A stretch of DNA of 29,124 nucleotides from Micractinium sp. NFX-FRZ. Its lineage: Eukaryota; Chlorophyta; Trebouxiophyceae; Chlorellales; Chlorellaceae. Below the pieces are notes generated by a model. The model did not search any database. It was not told the origin of the DNA and saw only the letters and a program-made list of their open reading frames with translations. The stretch is taken from the NCBI GenBank assembly GCA_029339195.1, contig JAPTJF010000613.1, positions 1-29,124 on the forward strand, written 5' to 3'. The stretch's first letter is position 1. Each line of letters starts with the position of its first letter. The position numbers and the translations under genes were made by a program. This document shows positions 1-10,008 of the stretch, piece after piece.

Positions 1-1937
1 ATCCGTCTGGTGCAGGCGGGGCGCAGCGACCGAAACAGCCCTCGGACTCTCGCTAGATTGCGGGCGCGAAGCAGTGAGTTCACGGCAGGTTCAAGGAGTG
101 CGCCGCACAGCTCGCAGTTTCAAGTTTTGGGTTCCTCAGGATCCCCATCAGGCGGCAAACTCAATCTGTACTGAGAGGATGCCTGCAGGCTGTGCCGTTG
201 ATATAGTTGTCGCGTGCGCAGGTCGTGCAAAGCACGCTGGATAGGCAGCAAGCACAGCATGTCCCTGAGTAGGAGGTGTTGTGGGGAAGGGGGTTGGAAC
301 GATTGCACACGAAGGCCCGGGCAGGCTTCAACGCGCACGGGGTGCCAGCGATGCCTGCGCTGCGTGAGCTGGCAATGCGGGTGTGGGAGGTGAGGGATGC
401 TTCCTTCAAGGGCAGGGAGGTGGCGGCCAGCCTCTGCACTTGTTGAAAGATGGCTGGGGGCGGGATGCGCAGTGATGACGCGCTGAGGAGGGTGCTGCCG
501 TCCCTTGTTCTCGGTCCCCAGCGGTGTGCGGTAGTTCCCCGGCTGTATGCACTGCCTCCCCCGTCCCCCTGCTGCGCCCGAGTGGTTCCTGGCATGATTG
601 GTGTATTACTATTACTGCTACACAGCTTGCACCACCCACACTGGCCAGTCTGCTCGTCCTGCCCTCAGGTGTGGGCATTGCTTGCTTGGCGCTTGGCAGG
701 AAGGCTGGCAGGCACCGGCGCTCGTGTGCAAGGTGTGGGCGGCGTCGGCAGACGGACTGCATGCACCACGCGCTGCAATGTCGCAGGAGCAAGTGGGAGC
801 AGCTAGGGTTTGCACCGCTGACATTACGTGTTACAGATGCGCTGGCAGTGCAGATGGGAGGCTGCACGTGGCTATTAGGTGATAAAGCCCTTTGTGTGCT
901 CTCGGCAACGACTGAAGGGACACTGCTTATTCAAACAGTCTGGGGCGGAGCAGACGTAACGAGGCGGCAGCGAGAAGGTGCTGCACTGCATGTGCTCAAA
1001 AGCCTCTGAAGGCTGGGACGCATGCGGAGTCCAGGAGAAGGCAGGGAGGATGCATCCTGATGCGAAGTGTTTACAAAGCATAAATGCTTTGTATGAGGGG
1101 TGCTGCAGATACATACGAGTGCTGCAGCCTCCAAGGCGGCATTTGACATTTAATAAGGCCAAGGCAGCAAAAGTGGGTGTGCAGGGCTGCAGGGTGTGTG
1201 GGAGCTGAGCGGGCACAGGAGGAGCACCCCCACCTCCATGCTGGCAACGAAAGAAGCGGAGCTGTATTAATCAAAGGCGGAAAGAAATGACAGACGGCGG
1301 AGGACACGCAGGTGGAGAGTTTTAGAGAGTATCGCATGGCTTGCAAGGTTGTGCTGCGTGAGGGTGTGACATGTCACATGGGTGGCAGCGGGGTGAGGAT
1401 TGGGTGCCAGAGGGTGAGGGAGGCCAGGGGCAGAGGGTGAGGGTGGCAGAGGATGAGGGGCGATGTGCAAGGTGTGGGGGGTTGCAACGGGGGCTAAGCA
1501 GCTCCCAAACGTGAGCACGCACCAGTCGGTGACAGATTGTTGAAGAAAGGGTAAAGACACGCGGGGGGAACCTGTGGTCTTGCGAGGCAGGGCAGGTGGC
1601 TATGAGACGTGGGGTGGGTGGCTTGTGAGGGGCGCAGGCAAGGAAGGGAGGAGGAAGCAAGGAAGCAGGAAGGGAGGCCGCAAGGGTGGTGCCACTTGCA
1701 AGGGAAAACAGGCACCTACACCTTGTAAACTTTCTCGAGCTTTTCCCACAAGAGAAAAGGCGCTGCAGCGTGACCACAGGCACGCCAATCATTGGGGCGG
1801 GCAAGCTGGAGAAGGGAAAGGGGAAGGGGTGGGACCCGGAATTCGTGTTTCGCAAAGATTCGTGTGCTGCATGGGAGGCGCTCCTACAAAGGGGAATTGT
1901 CCGGGTTTGGGTCAGCAAGAGGGGGTCAGTCGGGCAG
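1..1937. other. No supported gene; 3' flank of the membrane-protein gene
   Basis: I found no convincing exon chain here on either strand. Open frames exist, as expected at this GC content, but none shows domain-like composition or consistent splice phases. The right part probably holds the 3' UTR of the minus-strand gene that stops at 1938-1940. A minus-strand TGTAA (plus TTACA at 1071-1075) is one possible poly(A) signal, though it lies about 860 nt beyond the stop. Positions 1630-1690 are strongly purine-rich (GGAAG/GGAGG runs). An unrecognised terminal exon of a gene outside the window cannot be excluded in the first few hundred bases. Confidence 0.5.
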
Positions 1938-3324
1938 CTACAGAAGGTGCACAGCCACCTCCAGGGCGGCCCACGCCAGGGCACCGCAGGGCAGCAGCAA
2001 GGGCAGCCAGGTGAATAGCAGCTGCGAGGCGAGGTGGGGCAGGCGGCTGGGCGGGCCAGGGACAAGGGGGTGAGCGGCAAAGGGGTGGGGCGTGCAGCAG
2101 TAGCTGCTGGCTTCAGAGGCGGAGGAGCCAGATGGGAGCAGATTGCGCAGGCGGCGGCTGCGCACGCTGCTGCCGTCGGTGTCGCTGCCGCTGCCGTGTC
2201 CCACGCTTGCACTGCCGCTGCCTCCACTGCTCGTCTCAGCGCTGCCAAGGATGCTTTTGGGGCTGGGGCTGTCGGGCTTGGGCACAGGCGCGGCTGCCGT
2301 GCGGCGCTGCTGCGCCTGCTTGCGCGGCGTGCCGGCCGTGCCGCCCTCCCGCTGCCCGGCTGCCGCCCGCTGCCGCCGCCGCTGCTGATGCTGCTGCTGA
2401 TGATGCTGCACCCACATAGCGTGCCGCGTGAAAGCCGCCAGCACAGCAGTGGGCAGCAAATGGCCAATCACCACCGCGATCCAAACATTGGCCATCCAGC
2501 AGGCCTGCTCCAGCAGCAGCACATGCTGCAACTCAGCACCGCCGGGCACAAACGCCAGCAGGGCCAGGCGCGCGCAGCGTGCAAAGCGCGTGCACGTGGC
2601 GGCCTGGCGGGGGAAGGCGGCAGCCACCAAGGCAACCTGTGGCATGCGGGCCAGCGCCGAGCGCAGCGCCAGCGCCTGAACCCACAGGTGGTGCTTCAGC
2701 GGCAGCGGCAGGAGCACCGGCAGCGCTGCCAGGAAGAGGGCCTGCGCATGGGGGGAAGGAGGAAGGAGCGCAGCTGGCGGGTGAATATGGGGATTGCACT
2801 GGCATCATAATGCATCATATGAAGAGCTGGAAGCTCATGTGTGCGTGTGAACGGTATGGGCAGACGCTATAGCCCGGTACCAGGTGCCTTCCCGCCGCCA
2901 ACACAGGGCATCTGCCCAGGTCAAATGTGCCTTCTCTGCTGCCACTATCCCATCTGGCTGCGTGGGGGGCGCCCCAACTCACCTCTGCGTTCACCCAAGT
3001 GCCGATGCCGTACGGTAGCAGCAGGCCTACGCAGACAGGGGCCCCTGCTGCGGCCACCGACGTCGCCACGATGCGCAGCACGCAGTTGCGTGCGGTACGG
3101 TCTGGGCTGCTGCCGCCGCCGCTGGCTCTGGCGGCGCCCTGCCCAGAGCGCCGGCATTGGGCAAAGGCCAGCCATCCCAGCAGCAGCCCCGCCAGGGCCA
3201 GGTGCACAGACCAGACCGCCTGCTGTGCTAGGAAGCAGGTCACTGGCGCAGCACGCTGCGCGCTCCCGCCGCCAAGCATGCTCCTGCAGCCGTGGGACGG
3301 GGCCGCCAGAGCCCTGTGCTGCAT
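1938..3324 (-). CDS. Multi-pass membrane protein of unknown function
   Basis: Two-exon model: 3324-2983 and 2741-1938, stop TAG at 1940-1938, about 381 aa. The donor is CAGAG|GTGAGT and the acceptor ATGCGCAG; the join is phase 0 and open. The translation has several hydrophobic stretches that look like membrane helices: two in exon 1, one across the splice (ALFLAALPVLLPLPL), one near MANVWIAVVIGHLLP and one at the C-terminus (LLFTWLPLLLPCGALAW). Between the last two lies a low-complexity hydrophilic region rich in His/Gln/Arg and then Ser/Gly. I recognise no family. The start is uncertain: the frame stays open with hydrophobic sequence above the ATG at 3324 (to about 3486, no ATG), so an upstream exon is likely. 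Same strand as the receptor kinase ending at 4550. Confidence 0.5.
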
Positions 3325-4220
3325 CAGCAGGACGGCCAGCCACACAACATCTGTTAGCTGATGAGTGCCAGCGCTGGGTGCTAGACAACTGTTTGGCTGG
3401 CACCAGTTGAGCAGCGGGTCGAGTGGCAGGGAGGTACAGGGGCAAACGGCAGCTGCCGAGCGTCGCGCAGCTGCGAGCGGTGGCAACTTGGCAGCCCCAC
3501 CTGGAAACTCCCGTGGGGCAAGCCGTCCGCTCCACGGCTACGGGGCGGGCCAATATCGCTCAGTCTAGGCCAGGCGGGAGGTTTGGCTGGACCTGCGGGC
3601 CCGCGTGGGCGCTGCGCTTGGCGGGGACTCGAGACTAGCGCTCTCCGGCGCTTGTAGCCGCAACTTGTGTATCGGCTCTAAGAAGCACGTTTGGTTGAGT
3701 ATTTGGTTCGGTCACGTTGAGTATTTGGTACGCCTGGCCAGCCTGTCTCCGAGCGGGCGGTACTTTACGTTTCCTCTCGCGCGGAGGCCGCTGTCACTAA
3801 CGTAACAGTGAGATGCCAACAGGAGGCTTCGTGGCTGGGCAAGGGCGGCCTTGAGCTGGCTGTTGCGGGCGCCGCCGCCAGCGCCGCCGGTTCCGTGCAG
3901 TGCAGCGGAATCCCACGTGCAAATGCAGCACATGGCAGACTGCCAGCGTGGGGAACCTGCACTGGGACAGTTGGTGGGCCAGGCTGCAGGAGCGCCCTAT
4001 CAGTCACTGTGGAGGCAGCTGCAGCATGGGAGCTTGGAGGCCGGGAGGAGACGGGTGGAGGCAGCGGTACGATGCAGTTCACATGATGTTGGGTTGGGAG
4101 AGAAAACCAGATGGGTGCATGCAGCCTGTTCCCCTGTCCGCTTCCACTGCAGCTAGACCCTTCGCCCAATCCGCATTCAGTTGAACACTGCGCCAGGCAC
4201 TGGAGGGTGCTCGGCTACCA

Positions 4221-4299
4221 GGCACTCTGGGCAGCAGCGGCGGTTTGCGGGCAGTGTACCGGAATAGCATGCATGCCGCTTTAATCAAGGAGCACTCAA
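4221..4299 (+). repeat. Dispersed repeat, copy 1 (about 75 bp)
   Basis: This stretch aligns by eye with 14931-15000 in the same orientation. Shared blocks include CTCTGGGCAGCA, TGCGGGC, GTGTACCGGA, TAGCATGCA and CAAGGAGC. One copy lies past the 3' end of each receptor-kinase gene, but the genes are inverted relative to each other while the repeats are direct. They are therefore probably a dispersed element rather than co-duplicated 3' UTR. Family unknown. Confidence 0.6.
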
Positions 4300-4390
4300 G
4301 CTTCAAGCGTGGTGGCATGCATCAATTGGGCTAGGTCTTGGGGGAGAACCTGGGCAGAGCGTTGCTCAGTCCCTCAATCGCTTACGTCAG

Positions 4391-4395
4391 TTACA
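4391..4395 (-). terminator. Candidate TGTAA poly(A) signal of the PAN kinase
   Basis: Minus-strand TGTAA (plus TTACA) 155 nt past the stop codon at 4550. TGTAA is the usual poly(A) signal of green algae. It is the only such pentamer seen in the first several hundred bases after the stop. Poly(A) addition would be expected 10-20 nt further on. Confidence 0.4.
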
Positions 4396-4549
4396 GCTAC
4401 TGGCACACCTTTGCCGCCGCATGCGCTGGCCATGCTGTGGGCCACCGGTCGGGCAGCTGGCACACTTGCTGTGGACGCCCGCCACCCGCTGTGTGGCCGG
4501 TGGTTGTGTGCACGCGGGCCTCGCCCCTGCCCCTCTGCCTGGCGTGGTT

Positions 4550-7500
4550 TCAAGCGGCCAGATCCAGCAGCGCCCTCAGCCGCGGCACGATGTCGCCAAA
4601 TGAGGGCCGCTGCCCCGGGTCCTGCTCCCAGCACTCCCTGCAGCCAGGCGGAAGGTAGGGGAGCACCAGAGGGGGCCCCATGCACTGAGCAGGTACTGAT
4701 GTATGGCAAAATCCATACAGCACCCCGTTTTCATGCACTGAGCAGCGCAGCTTGCGCGGCGGACAGGCCGCCGGCAGGTGGCTGCCAGCAGGCGGCTGCC
4801 AGCAGGCACGCCCACGTGCATGCCTGCACATGCACACACACACACACACACATGCTCCCTACTGTGGTGATGCCGCCCCCACCCACCTCATGAGCTGGCA
4901 GTAGGCGTCCAGCCCCTCAAAGCCGGCGGTGTCGGGCCCTGGCAGCGCCTCGCGGGGCGGCACCTCCGGCCGCCTGCCGCCCAGCACAGCCCGTGCCACC
5001 GCAAACACGTTTGTGTCGTGCCAGGGCAGCCTCCACGTGAGGAGTTCGAGCAGGATCACTGCAAAGGCGTAGACATCGGACGCGGTGCTGTAAAGCGCGC
5101 CCTGCAGCACCTCTGGCGCATTCCAGAGCGGGTTGTTGGCCACGGGCTGGGCCTCTTGGTGGTGGGGGGAGAGTATGGTTGTGAGGTTGAAGTCAGCAAT
5201 CTGCAGAGCAGGGCGGGGGAGGGGCAGGGCGGGGAGGCTCAGTGAGCACTGTGCAGCAGGCGCAGCGCAGGCGGCGCCGCCGGCTGCGCGGCAGCTGCCG
5301 CTGAGCAAGGGCGGAACCGGGCACCGTTGCTCAAAGCATTCCGCCACTTTCACCGTCTCGTGAGTGCCCTAGAGGCCTCCGTGAACGCCAAAGAACCCAT
5401 ACCCTTACCCAATACCCAATACCCAGTACCCAATACCTAACCCTAACCCGTACCCAGTACCCAATGCCCATACCCAAGCCCAATACCCATACCGCATGCC
5501 GCTGGACCCTGGACTGGTGGCCAACGCTTCGCAACCCTCGGCCCCCCGGCCGCACCTTGACGCGCCAGTCCGCGGCCACGAGCATATTTGCGCTCTTCAA
5601 GTCGCGGTGGATGATGGGCGGGCTTGAGAGGTGCAGATACAGCATGCCAGTGGCTGCATCCGCCGCCTGCAGCAGCACAGCTCGGCACAGCAGCAGGTCA
5701 CCAGGCTGGCTGGGGGGCACAGCCGCCATGCTGTGTGCTATGCATGCTGTGACCACCCCCTGGCACCCGGGTCACGCTGAAAGGAGGCCTCACCATGCTG
5801 AGCCGGCGGCGCCAGGTCAGCTCTGCTGCACGCGTGGCGTCCAGGCTGGCCGCCCTGAGCACGTCGTAGAGCGACCCCCGAGGGACGAACTCTGCAGGGC
5901 GCCAGCGAGGCGCAGGCAACCAGGCGCAGCCAGCGGGCAGGAGGTGGGCGATATCGATCGGCAGGCAGGCCGTGGAGGAGAGGAGATGAAGCCAGCACCC
6001 CACAGTGCACAGTGCACCTGGCAATGCTCGCCAGCTCAGCTGGCCCCACCTGGCAGTGCCGCACCCTAATCCCACCCTCCCTGTCGTGCCGCCGCCCGTC
6101 CCGCCCTACCCGTGACGATGCAGGGCGGCATGGTGCAGAGGCCCAGGAAGTTGGTGATGTGGGGGTGGCGCATGCGGGCCATCAGTGCCGCCTCCTCTTG
6201 TAGCTCGCGCATCACCTCGTCTGGAAGCTCCAGCCGCCCCAGGCTGAGCCCCTCTGCAGTGCCAATCAATTAATCAATCACTTTTCAAGTCCACGGGGAG
6301 CCAGCAGCGGTCTCACGAGACAGGCTGTGGCGGGGGAGAGCGTGCTGCAGGAGCACACGAGCGCACACAGCGGAGCAGCGCGACACGTGGGGGTGGTGGG
6401 CACCAAAGCACGCTTCGCTGCATGCCTGCGTCCCGCCTGTGCTCACCGCCGGAGGGCGCTCCCCCACCCCGCCTCACCTACGGACAGAAGCACCTTCACT
6501 GCCACGGTGGTCTCACGCCACGTGCCGACATAGACCTGGAAGGAAGGCGGGCGGGCACCAAGGGAGGGCGGCGCCCGGCTTATGATGAGCTTGAGCATGG
6601 CCTGCATGGTGCCGCCTGTGACTGAAGGGCGCCGCCTGTGCCTGCAGCGTGCCATCTGTGACTGGGGACGCGGGCAAGACCTGATGCCAGCAGGCCGCAG
6701 CAGGTGGCCACCCCCCCACATACCCAGCAGGTGGCAGCCGCCCACCTACCCCACCCCTCACCTTTCCGTAGCTCCCGCGCCCGATGACCCTCTCAAGGGC
6801 CAGCTCCTCCCACTGCACCTCCCAACGGTGCATGCTGGCGGGCAGCGCCAGCGCACCGGCACCGCTGCCTCCACTGGCACTGCTGCCTAACCGCCTGCTG
6901 CTGCCTGGCTGCCTGGCCCCGCGGCTGTGCATGCTGGCGGTGAGGCAGGAGGTGATGAGGGCGAGCTCCGGGTCTCTGTCAAGTGAGTGCAAGCTGCAGG
7001 GGGGCAGGCATGGGCGAGCAGGCATAAGCTTGCAGGCAGGCAGGCAGGCAGGCAGAAATGGCTTGGTGGGCCGCTCCTGAGCTCGGCGCGGCCTGTCCGC
7101 CCGCCGAGGATGGCCAGAACACTGGGCAGCGGGCCTAACGTGCAGAGCACAGCAGGCTGCAGTGCCAGTGCCAGTGCCACTCGAGCGCCTGCTGCACGCG
7201 ACGCACACGCACATACGCACAATGGCAAGCCTCTGAGAGCCCGGCCCCGCCCACCTGGCAGACAGCCCAGAGTCCAGGCTGGCGGGGTGCTGGCTGCCAC
7301 CCAGAGTCAGGCGGGAGTCGGGCGCTGGCGGCACAGGCCTGGCCGCCGGGGCGGTAGAGCTGGAAAGCTTGAGGGAGATAGACGTTAGGTCGCTGCCTAG
7401 CTTGGATTCCACGCCAGCATTGCCAGCTGGCGCCACAGCAGGCGCAGCGGGCGCGCCGCGCCGCCGGGCCTTGCGTGCACGAAGCAACAGGAACGCCGCC

Positions 7501-9735
7501 GCTGCGCCGAGCACGGCTGCAGCAGCAGCGCAGCAGGGCAGGCGTCGGGGGTGGGCCGGTGAGGCAAGATGCACAGGCTCATGGTGGTGCATGAGCGCAG
7601 GGAGGAAGCCAGAGCCCATCCATCTCCTCACAGGGTGTACCACGCTACTAGCCCTCAGATACTAGCCCTCAGATACTACAGTTGGTAGCACCCCCGGACT
7701 CACCGGCCCCGCCCAACACGCCTCCAACAATGGCGCCCACAGGTGCCGAGGAGGAGGAGGGCGCCTGGGCACCCGCCGCCGCCTCTGCTGCGCCAAAGGT
7801 TCCAGACACCGCCCACGCCACCGTCTTGGCGGTGTACCCCTCCCCCTTCAGGAGGCACAGGCTGGCGCGGGCATCCAGCGTCACGGCGCGGCACTCGGGC
7901 TGCCGGCTGGCGCACTGGGAGCAGCAGTCGGCGTAGGTGGAGACGTTGGCAATGGCGCCATTTGGCAGGTCGCCACCGCTCAGCTCACTTTCCACCTGGG
8001 GCGCCCCGCACTGCGCGCTCCCTGCATGCAGTAGTGCAGCGTGGGGTGGGGGTGGGGGGCACAGCCATGATGGGGTCTCTCTACCCTTGTTTGCTCAGAC
8101 CACGCCACCCCGCTGTGCGCACTCTGCCTGCAACCTCGGCAGACCCACCGCCGCCACTGTTTTCCTGCACCGCGCTGCAGGCGCCAGCGTCCGCACAATA
8201 TTGGTGGATCTCAGTCAGCTCTGCTGTTGAGCATGAGCGGGACCTAGAGCAGCACAGCGCTGCTGCAGGCGCGGGCACGCACCGGCGGCCAGCGTTTTGG
8301 GCGTCGCCAGGGTGCCAGACACAAACGAGGCGTTGGCCGCCTGTGCAGTGTAGGCACCGCCGAGCTTGAGGGTGCACGTGCCAGCATCGCGGTTGATTGC
8401 GAAGGCCTCGCAGAACGGAGAGGTGGCGCACCTGCAGCCGCATTGGTGGGGCGGGCAGGTGGGACAAAGGCAGGCAGGCAGGCAGGCAGGAGCGCAGGCT
8501 GTGCATGGAGGGGAAGTTTGGGAAGCAGCAGCAGCGCTCAACATGTGGTGTGCTGCCAACCAGCCGGTGCCACCCAGTGGGTGGAGTGCATTCGCAGCGG
8601 GCAAAGCGGGGCTGGGCCTTGGTCACGCTGCGCTCATCACTCGGTGTGAGCCAGCAAACACATGCAACAGCATGCCTTCAAGCCGGCTAGCCAGCGCTGC
8701 CATCCCTGCTCCACAGCCCCGTACAGCAAGTTTGGATGTAGGGGCGGGTAGATAGGGTTGTTATAACAATCCTGGGTGTTAAACCTGCTGTACCCCGCCC
8801 CGTCCTCACTTGTCGCAGCATGTCATGTAGTCGGCAATTCCTTCCAACACTCCATAGTTCACCTCGCCGCCCGCCAGGTTGGTGCCCTCCTGTGGCAAGC
8901 TGCACGTGCCTGCATGGAGGGCGGGGCGGGGGCATATTGCTCGGCGTCAGCCAGCACGTCCAGCAACAGCCCAGCAGCCGCGCCTCTGCCACTCCCTGGG
9001 TGGCTGCTTGCCTCCCTGGTCCGGCTCGCAGCACAGTTCATCCCACCCCAGAAATCGTGCCCCGACACGTCGTGGAGGGTTGTTAGAGCAGCCCGCGGCC
9101 ATGCCTGCGTGCCTGGCGCTACCCCCGCGCACCTGTCGGCAGCCGGGGAGCGACCAGCTGCCCAGAGATGAACACCGTCTCCGTCCGGCGGTCCTCGATG
9201 CGGAAGAAGCCCGAGGGGAGCTTGAGGGCGCACTCTGTGTCGGTGCTGTTAGCATACCATGTGAAGGCGCCACAGAGGGGGGTGCTCCAGCAGAGGTCGC
9301 AGCAGGCGGCGTAGCTGCGCACGCCCAGCACGGTGCCCCCCGGCAGCCCATCACTGATGAAGTGGGTGCCCACTTGAGGGCGGCTGCAGTAGGGGCCAAA
9401 AGCCTCCGCCAGGGCTGCATACAAGGGTGGGCTGGGCTGTTGCTTAGGGGTGTGCAGCCTAAATTGTGAAAGCTTAGTGTGGCACAGACGCAGAGAACTG
9501 GGGAGTGGGCCGGAGGGAGCTTGGGGGAGCGTGGTGCTCAGGTTGGGAAAGACACAAGCTGCATGGCGGCAGCATGGCTGCAGCATGGCTGGACAGCATG
9601 GCTGGACAGCAGCAGACGCAGCAACGCACCTTCGTCCTGTGACACTGACGGCACGGCGGCGCAGGCGCAGCGGGCAGTCACCAAGAGGGCGGCCGCCAGC
9701 CAGCACGCTCGGGCCCGCCGGGCGCTGACCCGCAT
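4550..9735 (-). CDS. PAN/Apple-domain receptor-like protein kinase (753 aa)
   Basis: Thirteen exons: 9735-9630, 9414-9133, 8909-8810, 8431-8283, 8021-7704, 7516-7255, 6993-6762, 6535-6478, 6253-6110, 5891-5794, 5666-5556, 5200-4887, 4637-4550. All joins keep frame (2262 nt). A signal peptide (about 1-27) is followed by three Cys-rich repeats of PAN/Apple type (about 45-128, 130-212, 213-295; spaced CC..C and C.AF..N motifs), a Ser-rich stalk, one TM helix (about 308-333, then RARKARRR), a linker, and a Ser/Thr kinase domain (about 466-752) like plant Raf/MLK kinases. Visible: GRGSYGKV (477-484), Lys497 in VAVK, HRDLKSAN (603-610), ADFN (622-625; Gly of DFG replaced by Asn), APE, DVYAFA, and CWEQDPGQRPSF. 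Predicted plasma-membrane receptor; ligand unknown. The start is the ATG directly before the signal peptide. It is divergent from its paralogue at 10009. Confidence 0.87.
4831..4852. repeat. (CA)n microsatellite in an intron
   Basis: About ten CA dinucleotides inside the last intron (4886-4638) of the PAN kinase. Confidence 0.85.
5396..5493. repeat. Telomere-like degenerate heptamer array in an intron
   Basis: About 98 bp of mostly 7-bp units of the form ACCCAAT/ACCCAGT, with CCTAACCCTAACCC in the middle. It lies in the intron 5555-5201 of the PAN kinase. It resembles a diverged interstitial telomeric tract; the algal telomere unit is CCCTAAA/TTTAGGG, and here most units read CCCAATA. It may instead be a plain minisatellite. 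Confidence 0.75.
7032..7054. repeat. (GCAG)n microsatellite in an intron
   Basis: Perfect CAGG tetranucleotide run in intron 6 (7254-6994) of the PAN kinase, close to the minus-strand acceptor. Confidence 0.8.
7647..7674. repeat. Two perfect 14-bp tandem units
   Basis: ACTAGCCCTCAGAT occurs twice in a row in intron 5 (7703-7517 and upstream flank) of the PAN kinase region. Confidence 0.6.
8469..8490. repeat. (GCAG)n microsatellite in an intron
   Basis: A second CAGG tetranucleotide run, in intron 3 (8809-8432) of the PAN kinase. Confidence 0.8.
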
Positions 9736-10008
9736 GCCGCTGTTTGTCCTGAAAAGACAAGCTTCGGACACGACACCCGGGCTAGACACCCAGCTGGTGA
9801 GGCACCGGGACGGTGCACACAGGTGGCTATCCACTTCAGCCGTGGATGTCTTCCCAATCGCCAGAGCCTGAGTTTGGGTGGATGTAAGGGATGAACCGTG
9901 CATAGGCTCTTTCATGTGTGTGCCCTGCGGCAGTACGTGTTCTGGCCGCAGCGCTTTTCTTCCTTCGGGTGCCGCCTGCACACTGGGCACGGGTTTTCTG
10001 TCAAAAAT
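9736..10008. promoter_or_regulatory. Probable bidirectional promoter between the two receptor genes
   Basis: Only 273 bp separate the start codons of the minus-strand PAN kinase (ATG at 9735) and the plus-strand pseudokinase (ATG at 10009). Both 5' UTRs and both core promoters must fit here unless there are upstream non-coding exons. I see no clear TATA box. Inference from spacing and orientation. Confidence 0.55.

Larger units (their letters stand above)
3325..4549. other. Intergenic: promoter side of the membrane protein and 3' UTR of the PAN kinase
   Basis: No coding exon could be supported. The right part should be the 3' UTR of the minus-strand kinase ending at 4550. The left part should hold the promoter and 5' UTR, possibly a 5' exon, of the minus-strand membrane protein. 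Positions 4221-4299 hold a sequence repeated at 14931-15000 (separate entry). Confidence 0.5.

Noticed and set aside
450..1009. Possible plus-strand gene starting near 450 or 524
   Set aside because: Cys/Arg/Ala-rich translations without a family pattern or supporting splice structure.
1322..2467. Long open frame on the minus strand (381 codons)
   Set aside because: It overlaps the membrane-protein exon in another frame and has Pro/Ala/Ser/Arg-rich shadow composition with no domain; GC-rich DNA gives such frames often.
6513..7643. Long minus-strand frame through the PAN kinase linker
   Set aside because: It reads through real donor and acceptor sites; phase checks with the paralogue support introns at 7254-6994 and 6761-6536.
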